A DNA stretch of 64,000 nucleotides from Acidisarcina sp963790505 (GTDB lineage Bacteria; Acidobacteriota; Terriglobia; Terriglobales; Acidobacteriaceae), in assembly GCA_963790505.1 (NCBI GenBank), contig CAWBOT010000005.1, positions 1 to 64,000 of the forward strand, in the 5' to 3' direction. The notes beneath the pieces are model-generated. The model was not told where the DNA came from, made no database searches, and saw nothing but the letters and a program-made list of their open reading frames with translations. This document shows positions 1 to 9,313 of this stretch, one piece after another; position 1 is the first letter of the stretch, and the number at the start of each line of letters is the position of its first letter. A program made the position numbers and the translations under genes.

Positions 1-2137
1 CTCCTGCTGCACGCCTTCGTTCAGTTACGTGCTGCTGACTGGCGACACTGAGCGCGCCGCTGCTGGCCTCGGATTTCCGGCCGCTGGTCGAGTCGCTGCG
101 CGGACGGATGCTGCCCGATGGCTCGCTCGCCGACAATGCTTCGCCCAACCTGAATCGCATTCGCCGCGAGATCGAGCGCCAGCAGCGGCAGATCGAGCAG
201 AGCCTGCGCAGACGCTGCGCCGCTTGTCGGAGGGCGGCGGCGTCAGGACGAGCTGATCACCATTCGCGGCGAGCGCTTCGTGATCCCGATCAAGACGGAG
301 TCCAGGCGCCGGGTTCCCGGAGTGGTGCATGGGGCCAGCTCCAGCGGGCAGACCGTCTACATCGAGCCGCTCGAGACGATCGAGCAGAACAACGAACTGG
401 TTCGGCTCTTCGAAGAAGAACAGGCCGAGATCCATCGCATATTCCTCGCGATGACTCGCCAGATCGGCGCGCAATCGCAAGTCATTGCCGCAGGCGCGGC
501 GATTCTCGCTGTGGTGGAATCGCTGCTGATTCGCGGCCGCTTCGCCGACGAGTTCGAATGCATTCGTCCGCGTTTCGGCGACGCGTCAGAGGGTTCGGGA
601 GCGCCGCTTGAATTAAGGCTGCTTCGCGCCCGGCATCCCCTGCTCGAGCATCGTCTGCGGAAATCTGGCGGCGCGGTTGTGCCGATCTCGATCCACTTGA
701 ACGACGCCGAGCGGCAGCTCATCATCAGCGGCCCAAACACTGGCGGCAAGACCGTTGGCCTGAAGACCACAGGATTGTTGGGCATTATGGCGCAAGCGGG
801 AATTCCAGTCCCGGCGGAAGAGGCGGTCCTCCCGGTCTTTCACGAGTTCCTTGCTGACATTGGCGACTCGCAATCAATCGAGCAAAACCTCTCTACCTTC
901 TCCGCACACATCGTCAACCTGAACCGCATCGCGGCTCTCGCGGGCCCGCAATCGCTCGTGCTGCTCGACGAACTCGGCTCTGCCACCGATCCCGAAGAGG
1001 GTGCGGCGCTGGCTGTCGCCATCGCTGAGCATTTCCTGCGCTCGCGGGCCTGGTGCCTGATCTCGACCCACCACACTTCGCTGAAGGTCTATGCAGCAAA
1101 TACTGCCGGGGTGATCAACGCCGCGGTCGGCTTCAACGAGCAGACGTTGGCGCCTACCTATGAACTGCGCCAGGGCGTTCCCGGAGCATCGGCAGGAATC
1201 AACATCGCGCGTCGCCTCGGGTTGAACTCCGAGATCATTGACTCGGCGCGTTCGCGCCTGACGACCCAGACCCAGGACATCGGCCGCTTTCTCGACCAGC
1301 TGCATGCGCCAGATCGAGGCGATCACCGCCGAACGTTCCGGCCTCAAAGCGAAAGAGCAGGAAGTTGCCCGGGAGAAAAACCGCCTTGATGTCGAGGGAC
1401 TGAAGGAGTGGCGGACGAAGGTCCGTGAGATGGAGGTGAAGCTTCAATCGCTGCTCAAGGATTTCGAGTACCAGATGCGCGAGACCGTCCGCGCCATCGA
1501 CGATCGCGCCGCGCAGCAGAAGCTCTCCAAAGATGCAGAGCGGCGCATCGCCAAGTTGCGACGCGAATTCAGCGAGCAATTCAATTCCTCGGTGATCGCG
1601 GGCCATACCGGGGCCGATCGAGGCGACGCCAATGCCCAGCCTCATATCGTTCGCCATGTGGCTGCCGGGGATTCGGTGAAGCTGAAATCGCTGGGCAAGA
1701 CGGCGGTGGTGCAGCGGCAAGTCGATGACAACATCTTCGAGGTCTCCGTCGGCCTGATGAAGATGCGCGTGAACCGAGAGGACATCGCCGAGGTGGTGCG
1801 CGAACCGCACTCGAATCAGCCCGCGTTGACTCCGCTACAGGCCGCTCGCAAGCGCGGCGTCTCCGTCTCTATCGCCGACCCGGACGAGAACCTGAATTGG
1901 GAGCTGAACGTCATCGGCCGAAACGTCGATGAGGCCACCGACGCGGTCGAGAAATTTCTCGACCGCGCATTCCTCGCCGGGCTGCCGCGCGTCCGCATCA
2001 TTCATGGAACAGGGATGGGGATTCTGCGCAAAGCACTACGGAGCTATCTACAGCGGCATCCCCAGGTGGCCACGGTCACCGAGCCTCCGCACAACGAGGG
2101 CGGCCAGGGTGCGACGGTGGCTGAACTAAAGTTGTAG
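1..2137 (+). CDS. mutS2: Endonuclease MutS2, 5' end outside window, reading frame broken
   Basis: MutS2 is a MutS-family ATPase with a C-terminal Smr nuclease domain, acting on recombination intermediates or stalled ribosomes. The core-domain motif LPDGSLADNASPNL lies near 108-150. A Walker A, GPNTGGKT, is at about 730, and the Walker B region LLDELGSATDPEEG near 960-1000. The long helical region follows at 1300-1600, and the Smr motif IIHGTGMGILRKAL at about 1999-2040. No single frame covers this: the coding path moves from frame 3 to 2 near 205-215, from 2 to 1 near 240, and from 1 to 2 near 1300, with a possible further break near 40. Each is repaired by one base. The N-terminal part lies left of the window. 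The family assignment is certain; whether the breaks are real or sequencing errors is not, though I favour errors. Confidence 0.9.
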
Positions 2138-2230
2138 GTGCAGGCTCGTGTTCCAAGTGGATTTCAGTCCGGCGCGGTGCTAGCATCGCGGCATCGGAAC
2201 TCCGCTGCGAGTTTTCTTTGCGAGGATCTT

Positions 2231-2875
2231 ATGGTCAAAGTCATTACCGTCGAACGCGAATACGGAAGCCAGGGCGCCGAGTTTGCACACCACCTCGCCG
2301 AGGCCCTCGGCTGGAAGCTGATCGACAGCTGCCTGATCGACGAGATCGCCCGCCGCGCCGGGGTCGACAAGTCGCAGGTCACTCGTTGCGACGAACAGCT
2401 TGATCCGTGGTATCACCGTTTCGGCAAGGCATTTTGGCATGGAAATGTTGATCGCTCGCCGGCAGTCAACGCTGGCAGCGTCTTCGATGGCGAACGCATG
2501 ACCGCGCTGATCCGCGATTATTTGATGAAGGTCGCCGCCGAGGGCCAGGCAGTCATCGTGGGCCGCGGCGCCGCCTGTGTATTGTCACAGTATCCCGGCG
2601 CCTTCCATATCTTTGTCTATGCCTCGCGGAAGCGAAAGTTGCAGTGGTTCCAGAAGAACTTCCCTGACCGGGTTCAAGACGCTGAAAAAGAACTCGAAGC
2701 CACCGACCAGCGCCGCGCCGAATACGTTCGCCAGTTCTACGACCAGCAGTGGGACAACCACCGCCTCTACCACCTGATGATCAACTCGTGCATGGGCTGC
2801 GATGCAATGGTGAAGGCTGCGGTAGAGGCTTCGGGGCTGGCGGCGCAGTATTCGGTGGCGACCGTTCCTGTGTAA
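2231..2875 (+). CDS. Cytidylate kinase-like family protein
   Basis: A 214-residue protein of the cytidylate kinase-like family, P-loop relatives of Cmk that often lack its proven substrate. The N-terminus MVKVITVEREYGSQG matches the family opening (VITI-re-GSGG), with the degenerate P-loop in EYGSQGAEFA. A central VIVGRGAACVL motif and a C-terminal helix with repeated basic residues follow the family pattern. The start was chosen at the ATG preceded by GAGGATCTT; an upstream in-frame ATG at 2138 would add a poor low-complexity stretch and lacks a ribosome-binding site. It sits 93 bases after mutS2 and may be co-transcribed. The actual nucleotide substrate cannot be read from sequence. Confidence 0.8.
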   Translation: MVKVITVEREYGSQGAEFAHHLAEALGWKLIDSCLIDEIARRAGVDKSQVTRCDEQLDPWYHRFGKAFWHGNVDRSPAVNAGSVFDGERMTALIRDYLMKVAAEGQAVIVGRGAACVLSQYPGAFHIFVYASRKRKLQWFQKNFPDRVQDAEKELEATDQRRAEYVRQFYDQQWDNHRLYHLMINSCMGCDAMVKAAVEASGLAAQYSVATVPV

Positions 2876-2953
2876 CCCCATTCGCACCAAGGCTCTACCT
2901 TTTCAGCCGATGCGACGTTGCCGTTTCGGCTACAATCATGAAAGAGGTGGATT

Positions 2954-3253
2954 ATGCGGCAGGTTCCGTTGCGCGAATTCAGAATTCGCGGCGAAAAAGC
3001 GCTGGAGTCCGTCCCCAAGGGAGAGGTCGTTCTTCTTTCCGGACAAAAAGGCCCCGTCTATTACCTTGTGCCGGTGCAGGGAGACATCGCGATCGGCGAC
3101 AAAGAGCTACGCCGCGCGATGGCGATGGCCAGTCTTCAGGAGAGCTGGCGCTACGCCGAGCAGCAAGGTTTCGACACGGCTTCCGACGAAGAAATAGATG
3201 AAGAGATTCGTAAAGTGAGACACCGAAAGTCCACGCGCAAAAGCTCGCAATGA
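2954..3253 (+). CDS. Putative antitoxin of a PIN-type toxin-antitoxin pair
   Basis: A 99-residue acidic protein. Its N-terminal half (LREFRIRGEKALESVPKGE, then a beta-strand run VVLLSGQKGPVYYLV) resembles the Phd/RelB-like antitoxins that precede COG1569 PIN toxins. The acidic and then lysine/arginine-rich C-terminal tail fits a toxin-binding and DNA-contacting end. AGAGGTGG stands six bases before the ATG. Its stop overlaps the start of the PIN gene by four bases (ATGA), the usual coupling in type II modules. The antitoxin role comes mainly from this arrangement; the fold assignment is weaker. Confidence 0.7.
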   Translation: MRQVPLREFRIRGEKALESVPKGEVVLLSGQKGPVYYLVPVQGDIAIGDKELRRAMAMASLQESWRYAEQQGFDTASDEEIDEEIRKVRHRKSTRKSSQ

Positions 3254-3663
3254 GACTGATCGTGATCGATACGAACGTCCTTGTGTCCGCAGGCATAAAT
3301 TCTAAGGGCTTTCCAGCCCGAATTATTCGGAGCGTCATTCGCGAGGCGAACATTCAGATCGCAGTGAGTCCTTCCATCATTGCGGAATATAGGCGCGTCT
3401 CTCAATATTCCAAATTCTCGCGATATGACTTTCCTCCCCTATGGCTAGAGTTCTTGCTTGAGGGTGCAATGCGGTTCCCAGATGGACCGCCTTGGCCACA
3501 TCCGTTGCCTGATCCGGATGATGCGTACTTTCTCTCCCTGGCAAGAGCGACAGGTGCATGGCTTGTTACCGGCAATCTTAGACACTATCCTGCCGAGTCC
3601 AGAGGGGGCGTCTTTGTCCGAACGCCCGCGGAGTACGCGGCGATGTTGGATGAAACGCCTTGA
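3250..3663 (+). CDS. PIN-domain toxin (COG1569-like)
   Basis: A 137-residue PIN-fold protein, predicted Mg2+-dependent RNase toxin. The opening MRLIVIDTNVLVSAG carries the first catalytic aspartate. SPSIIAEY holds the conserved glutamate of the second acidic site. The block LPDPDDAYFLSLARATGAWLVTGN, split here only for description, supplies the later acidic residues and the invariant TGN. These are the marks of the putative toxin component PIN family COG1569. It overlaps the preceding antitoxin by four bases, so translation is probably coupled. No adjoining mobile element is visible. Target RNA is unknown. Confidence 0.85.
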   Translation: MRLIVIDTNVLVSAGINSKGFPARIIRSVIREANIQIAVSPSIIAEYRRVSQYSKFSRYDFPPLWLEFLLEGAMRFPDGPPWPHPLPDPDDAYFLSLARATGAWLVTGNLRHYPAESRGGVFVRTPAEYAAMLDETP

Positions 3664-3808
3664 GTTTATTTTCTGCGAGACGCCGACCCGCATCACGGTT
3701 AACTTTCAGCAAGAGAGCACTATCGGGCAATCCGACTCCGACATATGTCGCCAAGTTATAACACCCTTGTAGGACATCCAGGTTCCCTTTGAGGTTGGAG
3801 TGGCCGCC

Positions 3809-4615
3809 TTAATGGCCCTTGTTCGCCAAGTAAAGATAACGTCGCAGACGCCTTTCCCTGGTCAGGGTGTGGACGCAGGAGAGGAAGCGTTGCAGGCCCT
3901 CAAAGTTGCTGTTGCCTTCGATGGCAATGAGTTCTTTTTTCCTTTTCTCGCGTGCAAGATGCCATTGCTTAGCGATGTGAGCTGCGTTCTCGGTCGTGTC
4001 GGTTGCGCGAATGTCACGAAAACCTGCCTGATCCAGGAGCCGTTCGTTCTCGCCGGGCGGGCTGTAAACGTAAAAACCGATGGAGCTGCGGGTGGCGATC
4101 TCTTCCTGGGTGAGCAGGCCTCCGACTATAAGGGCGTCACTGAAGAGCATCCGGCCACCGGGCTTGAGGATGCGAAAGATCTCGGCCAGCACCTGTGAGC
4201 GGCCCGGAAGATGGCACAAAACGTCGTTGGCGAAGACGGCGTCGAAGGTGTGACGGTCGAATGCGAGGGGCTTCGAGGCGTCGCACTGCTCGAAATGCGC
4301 CTGTGAGGCGAGTCCTTTAGCCTGGGCGAGTTGGTTGGCGTTATGGGTTCCGGGGGAGTTGAGGTCCAGGCCGACGAGACGGCAGCCCAGCTTTTCGATG
4401 AGGTGCAGAGCGTATCCGCCGGAGCCGCAGCCCACTTCGAGCACGTAGGAGTGCGGGCCGACGTCAAGGAGATGGGGGATTTGGCTGGACTCCTCGTTCG
4501 TGACCCAGCTGGTTTGCCCGAAGTCTTCGCCGTAGGTATCGAGGCGCACCTGGCGGTATGCGTCTGACTCGTAGTTTTCATATGCGCTGTCGTAGAGGTC
4601 GACTTTTTGCGGCAT
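3809..4615 (-). CDS. Class I SAM-dependent methyltransferase
   Basis: A 268-residue methyltransferase of the Methyltransf_11/25 type. SAM-binding motif I is VLEVGCGSGGYAL, the acidic end of strand 2 is LVGLDLN, and motif IV is AVFANDVLCHLPG. The post-IV segment EIFRILKPGGRMLFSD is typical of ubiE-like enzymes acting on small molecules. The start chosen is the ATG with AGGAGG eight bases upstream; the frame remains open for 21 further codons (to 4678), but that part lacks a ribosome-binding site. It is transcribed away from the RNase P RNA gene. The substrate cannot be predicted. Confidence 0.85.
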   Translation of the reverse strand: MPQKVDLYDSAYENYESDAYRQVRLDTYGEDFGQTSWVTNEESSQIPHLLDVGPHSYVLEVGCGSGGYALHLIEKLGCRLVGLDLNSPGTHNANQLAQAKGLASQAHFEQCDASKPLAFDRHTFDAVFANDVLCHLPGRSQVLAEIFRILKPGGRMLFSDALIVGGLLTQEEIATRSSIGFYVYSPPGENERLLDQAGFRDIRATDTTENAAHIAKQWHLAREKRKKELIAIEGNSNFEGLQRFLSCVHTLTRERRLRRYLYLANKGH

Positions 4616-4784
4616 CTTGGGAGCCTCCTGAACCTGCTCGCGGCGGTGGGTGGATTCGGTAACCCTGACCAGAGGCATCCTATCCTAAGTTCTTGCAGGG
4701 CACTTCGACGGCATCCAGTCCATTCAAGCCGACAGAAGGCTTGAATGGTGCACCAGTCCGTGCCCGTTCAAATCTGGTCTGCCG

Positions 4785-4790
4785 TATACT
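4785..4790 (+). promoter_or_regulatory. Candidate -10 box of the RNase P RNA promoter
   Basis: TATACT lies eight bases before the first base of the P1 helix of rnpB, the right distance for a sigma-70 -10 element. No good -35 hexamer occurs at 16-18 bases upstream, so the call rests on the -10 match and its position. Confidence 0.4.
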
Positions 4791-4798
4791 TGCATCCA

Positions 4799-5232
4799 GC
4801 AGGTGTGCCAGACGATCGCTGCCGGAATGCTTCCGCATTTCGGGGGAGGAAAGTCCGAACTCCGCAGGACAGTGTGCCGGATAACGTCCGGGATTCAGGC
4901 GTCAAGGCCTGAAGACGGCCAGTGCCACAGAGAAAATACCGCCTTTCCCGAAAGGGAGGGGTAAGGGTGAAAAGGTGCGGTAAGAGCGCACCGCCCCGGC
5001 TGTAAAGTCGGGGGCAGGGTAAACCCCACACGGAGCAAGACCAAATAGGGAGGGAATCCGCGGCCAGACCCAGGCTGCGGTTGCGTGCCGGTCCGGCGCG
5101 CCCAGGCGGGTCAGGCAGTCGCCGAAACTTCCGGGTAGGTTGCTGGAGCGCGTCAGTAATGCCGCGCCTAGAGGAATGATCGTCGCGGGACCTTCGGGCC
5201 CCGAACAAAATTCGGCTTACAGGCAGCTTGCA
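4799..5232 (+). ncRNA. rnpB: RNase P RNA, bacterial class A
   Basis: The catalytic RNA of ribonuclease P, which trims 5' leaders from pre-tRNAs. The universal CR-I segment GAGGAAAGTCC is at 4846-4856. The tetraloop hairpin CCCGAAAGGG and the ACACGGAGCAAGACCAAATA core follow. CR-V with GAGGAATGATCGTC starts at 5171, and ACAAAATTCGGCTTAC lies near 5205-5220. The ends were set by pairing GCAGGTGTGCC (4799-4809) with GGCAGCTTGC (5222-5231), giving helix P1 with one bulge and one wobble pair. The length of about 434 bases and the GGTT-type match to tRNA CCA fit class A. Small open frames inside it are not genes. Confidence 0.93.
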
Positions 5233-5315
5233 AACTGGCCCTGCCGCTCCGAGAGGAGTTGCGGGGCCATCATTTTGCGTTGGAGAGGAATCGAGGCGGC
5301 GCGGAATACGTTCCC

Positions 5316-5344
5316 AAAAAAGAAGGGACGCCGGGGGGCGTCCC
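5316..5344 (-). terminator. Rho-independent terminator of the dehydrogenase gene
   Basis: Perfect 8-bp stem GGGACGCC/GGCGTCCC with a GGGG loop on the plus strand. Read on the minus strand it is followed by TTCTTTTTT. It lies about 70 bases past the stop of the minus-strand dehydrogenase and could also help end rnpB transcription coming the other way. Confidence 0.75.
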
Positions 5345-5414
5345 ATACACTTGCCAATTCTCTCTTTGGCTAGAGAGATGCCGACTCTCTCGATTTGGGT
5401 TGCTCGGTTGCAAT

Positions 5415-6611
5415 CTACGCCGCTTTTTTCTTTTTGAGGTAGCCATTAGGATCCAGGACAAATTTCTTGGCTACGCCGCTGTCGAAGTCCTTGTAGCCTT
5501 GCGGCGCGTCATCGAGCGGGATGATGGTCGCATTCACGATCTTCCCGATTGCAATCCGGTCATGCAGAATGGCCTGCATGAGCTGACGGTTGTAGCGAAG
5601 CACCGGGGCCTGGCCAGTATGAAAGCCGAGCGACCGGGCCCAGCCCTGACCGAAGCTCATCTTCAGCATGCCTTTCTTTGCATCCGCATCCTGAGCTCCC
5701 GGATCGGCGACCACATAAAGGCCGGGAATACCGATGCTCCCCGCGACGTGGGTCACTTCCATTAACGAGTTCAGCACGCCCGCAGGCTTCGGTTCATTTC
5801 CGTGGCCGCTGGCCTCGAAGCCTACTGCATCGACGGCGGCATCGACTTCTGGAATCCCGACAACCTGCTCGATAAGGTCTCCCAGCCTGTCGCTTTTATT
5901 CAGGTCGATGGGCTCGAAACCAACCTTCTTCACGTGCGCCAGGCGTTCCTGGTTATAGTCGCCGACCATGATCACCGCAGCGCCAAGCAGTTGCGCCGAA
6001 GCTGCTGCGGCAAGCCCCACGGGGCCAGCGCCCGCGATATAAACGATCGAGCCGACCCCGACGCCAGCAGTTAGGGCGCCATGAAAACCGGTGGGGAAGA
6101 TGTCGGACAGCATAGTCAAATCAAGAATCTTTTCTTTTGCGCGCTCCTTATCAGGAAACTTGATCAGGTTAAAGTCGGCATAAGGGACCAGAACGTATTC
6201 GGCTTGGCCGCCAACCCATCCGCCCATATCGACATAGCCGTAAGCCCCACCGGGCTGCTTGTCATTCACGTTGAGGCAGACCCCGGTGTTGCGCTCCCGG
6301 CACGACCGGCATCGGCCGCAGGCGATGTTAAAGGGAACGGTGACCCAGTCGCCGACGTCGAGAAACTCGACATCTTTCCCTTTTTCAACAACTTCCCCGG
6401 TAATTTCATGGCCCAGAACAATTCCTTTTGGTGCGGTCGTCCGGCCTCGGACCATGTGCTGGTCGGATCCACAGATGTTAGTCGAGACGATTCTTAGAAT
6501 CACGCCATGTTGGATTGACTTGCCTTGGGGCGTTTCGAACTTCGGATAATCAATATTCTGGACCTCGACCTTGTGCGGTCCGAGATAGACGACACCACGA
6601 TTGCTGGACAT
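5415..6611 (-). CDS. fdhA: Glutathione-independent formaldehyde dehydrogenase-like zinc alcohol dehydrogenase
   Basis: A 398-residue medium-chain, zinc-dependent dehydrogenase closest by motif to the glutathione-independent formaldehyde dehydrogenase of Pseudomonas (NAD+-dependent, tightly bound cofactor). Catalytic zinc ligands appear in NICGSDQHMVRG and GHEITGEVV. The structural zinc loop is CGRCRSCRERNTGVC with four cysteines, and the Rossmann motif is AGAGPVGLAAAAS. The long loop with KQPGGAYGYVDMGGWVGGQ is characteristic of this subfamily and absent from ordinary alcohol dehydrogenases. The ATG used has AAGGAG five bases upstream; a GTG one codon earlier is too close to it. It stands alone, ending at a good terminator. 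It may serve aldehyde detoxification or dismutation. Confidence 0.88.
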   Translation of the reverse strand: MSSNRGVVYLGPHKVEVQNIDYPKFETPQGKSIQHGVILRIVSTNICGSDQHMVRGRTTAPKGIVLGHEITGEVVEKGKDVEFLDVGDWVTVPFNIACGRCRSCRERNTGVCLNVNDKQPGGAYGYVDMGGWVGGQAEYVLVPYADFNLIKFPDKERAKEKILDLTMLSDIFPTGFHGALTAGVGVGSIVYIAGAGPVGLAAAASAQLLGAAVIMVGDYNQERLAHVKKVGFEPIDLNKSDRLGDLIEQVVGIPEVDAAVDAVGFEASGHGNEPKPAGVLNSLMEVTHVAGSIGIPGLYVVADPGAQDADAKKGMLKMSFGQGWARSLGFHTGQAPVLRYNRQLMQAILHDRIAIGKIVNATIIPLDDAPQGYKDFDSGVAKKFVLDPNGYLKKKKAA

Positions 6612-6774
6612 CACGACTCCTTCAGTTTCAGCTCGCCCTTTCGCTTACTGAGCAGTGGAACTAACTACCGGTGAGATGCGTAAAATGGGGCAAGGCTAGC
6701 CTCGTCAGTCTTTCCGAGGGATGCCGGGAAGAATCAAGCAGCTCGCGCTGAGGTCGTTCGATGGAATTGGCTCG

Positions 6775-8004
6775 ATGGAACTAATTGAAGGGTTCAAGAT
6801 CGCGCTGCAGTCTCTGTGGGCGAACAAGCTGCGCTCCATCCTCACCCTGCTCGGGGTAGTGATCGGCGTTGCCTCGGTGATCACCGTGGTCACGCTGGTG
6901 AATGGCGCCAAGCAGTACGTCACCACCAAGCTGAACACCTACGGCGCGGACATCGTCACCATCAGCAAAACTCCAGAGACCTTCCTCACCATCGAGGAAT
7001 ATCTGGCCTTCCAGAAGCGCAAAGACTTGAAGCTGGACGATTACGAGGCCATCAAGGATGAGTGCAAATCCTGCCTCTCGGTTGGCGCTCTCCGCAACAG
7101 CGCCGCCGGAAAAATAGTCTACGGAACAAAATCGAGCACCGACACTGATGTTCGCGGCTGGACCTGGACGATGCCGCCCATGTCCAACCTGAATGTCGTC
7201 CAGGGCCGGTCGTTCACCGAATCTGAGGACCAGCACAGCGCCCACGTTGCCATCGTCGGCTATGATATCGTCGACAATCTGCTCGGCCAGGGTGACCCCC
7301 TCGGCAAAGAGATTCGTGTCGATGGCGAACCCTATACAGTCATCGGTATCGGCGAACGCCAGGGCAAAACGCTCGGCGCCAGCCAGGACAACTGGGTAGC
7401 AATCCCGCTGATGGCCTTCATTCAATCCTACGGAGCCAACAAGAGTCTGGTCATCTACGTAAACGCAGGTGGCGCCGGCGAGTCCGTCGATCGCGTCTCC
7501 GACGAGCTGCGAACCATCATGCGCGGTCGCAGGCACCTCGCGGCGGGCGTGCCCGACTCCTTTTCAATCGATACCAGTGCGACCTTTCAAAACATTCTGG
7601 GGCAGATTCTCAACAGCTTCGGGGCGGTCGTCGTGGCCATCGCAGCCATCTCGCTGGTGGTCGGCGGCATTGTCATCATGAACATCATGCTCGTCTCCGT
7701 CACCGAGCGCACCCGCGAGATTGGCATTCGCAAGGCGCTCGGCGCGCGCCAGAACGACATACTGGTGCAATTCCTGGTCGAGTCCGGCACTATGTCTCTT
7801 ATTGGGGGCATGATTGGCGTCATCGGCGGCATCAGCGTCGCGAAGATCATCACCCTGCTGGTCAGCTTTCCATCGGAAGTGCAGCTCTGGTCGGTGCTGG
7901 TCGGCCTTTTCGTAGCCACCGCCGTGGGCATCTTCTTTGGCGTCTATCCGGCCCGCAAGGCCGCTCAACTGGACCCCATCGTGGCCCTGAGATCGGAGCT
8001 CTAA
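6775..8004 (+). CDS. ABC transporter permease, MacB/FtsX type (first of pair)
   Basis: A 409-residue permease with MacB_PCD-FtsX architecture. One N-terminal membrane segment follows the entry motif ALQSLWANKLRSILTLLGVV. A periplasmic core domain occupies about residues 45-260, and three C-terminal membrane segments carry the FtsX signature MNIMLVSVTERTREIGIRKA. The internal ATG at 6775 is preferred because it begins directly before the membrane-entry motif; an upstream in-frame ATG at 6721 is also possible. Its stop touches the start of the second permease. No ATPase or membrane-fusion gene lies beside the pair, so the energy-supplying subunit must be encoded elsewhere. Likely role: mechanotransmission-type efflux or lipoprotein/peptide handling. 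Confidence 0.85.
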   Translation: MELIEGFKIALQSLWANKLRSILTLLGVVIGVASVITVVTLVNGAKQYVTTKLNTYGADIVTISKTPETFLTIEEYLAFQKRKDLKLDDYEAIKDECKSCLSVGALRNSAAGKIVYGTKSSTDTDVRGWTWTMPPMSNLNVVQGRSFTESEDQHSAHVAIVGYDIVDNLLGQGDPLGKEIRVDGEPYTVIGIGERQGKTLGASQDNWVAIPLMAFIQSYGANKSLVIYVNAGGAGESVDRVSDELRTIMRGRRHLAAGVPDSFSIDTSATFQNILGQILNSFGAVVVAIAAISLVVGGIVIMNIMLVSVTERTREIGIRKALGARQNDILVQFLVESGTMSLIGGMIGVIGGISVAKIITLLVSFPSEVQLWSVLVGLFVATAVGIFFGVYPARKAAQLDPIVALRSEL

Positions 8005-9267
8005 ATGCGCATCAGTGACTCCAAAGAGGCAGTACGGATGGCCTTCGAGACCTTGCGCGCCAACAAGCTCCGCTCCGGCCTCACCGTGCTCGGCATTTCG
8101 ATCGGCATCTCCACCGTCATCCTCATCTCGTCGGCGATCAACGGCCTGAACAGTAATATCGACGGCTTTGTGAAGTCTCTCGGCACCAACACCGTCTGGG
8201 TCTTTCGCTTTGTACCCTTCGGCGAGCGCCCCACCACCGAGCAGCTCAACCGCAAGCAACTCACCTATGACGACGGAATGGCGATCCGCGAACTGCCGCA
8301 CGTCACTGCCGTCGATACCGCACTCCGTTACGCGAATTTCCAGCTCGGTCCCGCGGTCGGAATGGTTTCCCTGAAATACGGCAATCGCAAGGTCGATAAC
8401 ACCATGCTCGGGGGCGACACCACCGACCTCGCACAGGTCTCGAACATCAACCTTACTGAGGGCCGTCTGTGGACCGAGGACGAGAACACGCGGCGGGCGA
8501 ATGTGGTGGTTCTGGGTCACGATTCTGCCGAGCAGCTCTTTCGGGACGAGTCTCCGATTGGAAAAGAGATCGAGACGGAGGGCGACGTCTTTACCGTCAT
8601 CGGCGTCTTTGAAAAATTCCCCCAGGCCTTCGGCGGCGGCCGGAACACCCAGGACAACTCTGCCTTCTTCCCCATAAACACCTTCCGCAAGATTCATCCC
8701 GAGGTCCTGGACTACTGGGTATCGGTCAAATACGACGATGCAAAAAACAAACCCCTGGTGATGGACGAGATCCGCGAGTTGCTCCGCCGCCGCCGCAAAG
8801 TCCATGTCGAGCAGGATGACAACTTCGCCATCTTCGGCCCCGACTCGCTAGCCCGCCTCTGGAATTCACTCACCGGAAGCCTTTTCCTCTTTATGGTCGC
8901 GGTCTCTTCCGTCGGACTGATGGTTGGCGGCGTCGGCGTGATGAATATCATGCTGGTCTCGGTGACCGAACGCACCCGAGAGATCGGCGTCCGCAAGGCC
9001 ATCGGCGCGACCAAGGCTAACATCCTCCTCCAGTTCACTATCGAGGCGATGACCTTATGCGCAGTCGGCGGCATCGTCGGGATCCTTGCCGGTGGGATAT
9101 TCACCCTGATTCTCCATTTCGCCGTCGGCTTCCTGCATGCGGCGCTCTCAATGGTGTGGGTGCTGGTCGCCTTTGTAGTATCGAACCTGATTGGGTTGGT
9201 CTTCGGAATCTATCCCGCCTGGAAGGCGGGGAACCTGAACCCCATCGAAGCCTTGCGCTACGAGTGA
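8005..9267 (+). CDS. ABC transporter permease, MacB/FtsX type (second of pair)
   Basis: A 420-residue paralogue of the preceding permease, with its ATG directly after the TAA of that gene, so the two are surely translated from one message. Same layout: the entry motif TLRANKLRSGLTVLGISIGIS, a long periplasmic core, then MNIMLVSVTERTREIGVRKAIGA and three C-terminal membrane segments ending in GIYPAWKAGNLNPIEALRYE. The two proteins probably form a heterodimeric channel, since their periplasmic cores differ strongly while the FtsX modules are close. The substrate is unknown. Confidence 0.88.
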   Translation: MRISDSKEAVRMAFETLRANKLRSGLTVLGISIGISTVILISSAINGLNSNIDGFVKSLGTNTVWVFRFVPFGERPTTEQLNRKQLTYDDGMAIRELPHVTAVDTALRYANFQLGPAVGMVSLKYGNRKVDNTMLGGDTTDLAQVSNINLTEGRLWTEDENTRRANVVVLGHDSAEQLFRDESPIGKEIETEGDVFTVIGVFEKFPQAFGGGRNTQDNSAFFPINTFRKIHPEVLDYWVSVKYDDAKNKPLVMDEIRELLRRRRKVHVEQDDNFAIFGPDSLARLWNSLTGSLFLFMVAVSSVGLMVGGVGVMNIMLVSVTERTREIGVRKAIGATKANILLQFTIEAMTLCAVGGIVGILAGGIFTLILHFAVGFLHAALSMVWVLVAFVVSNLIGLVFGIYPAWKAGNLNPIEALRYE

Positions 9268-9313
9268 CGGCGTAGTTCACAGCGGAAGGCATGGCCTAGA
9301 ATTACTCCAGCCC

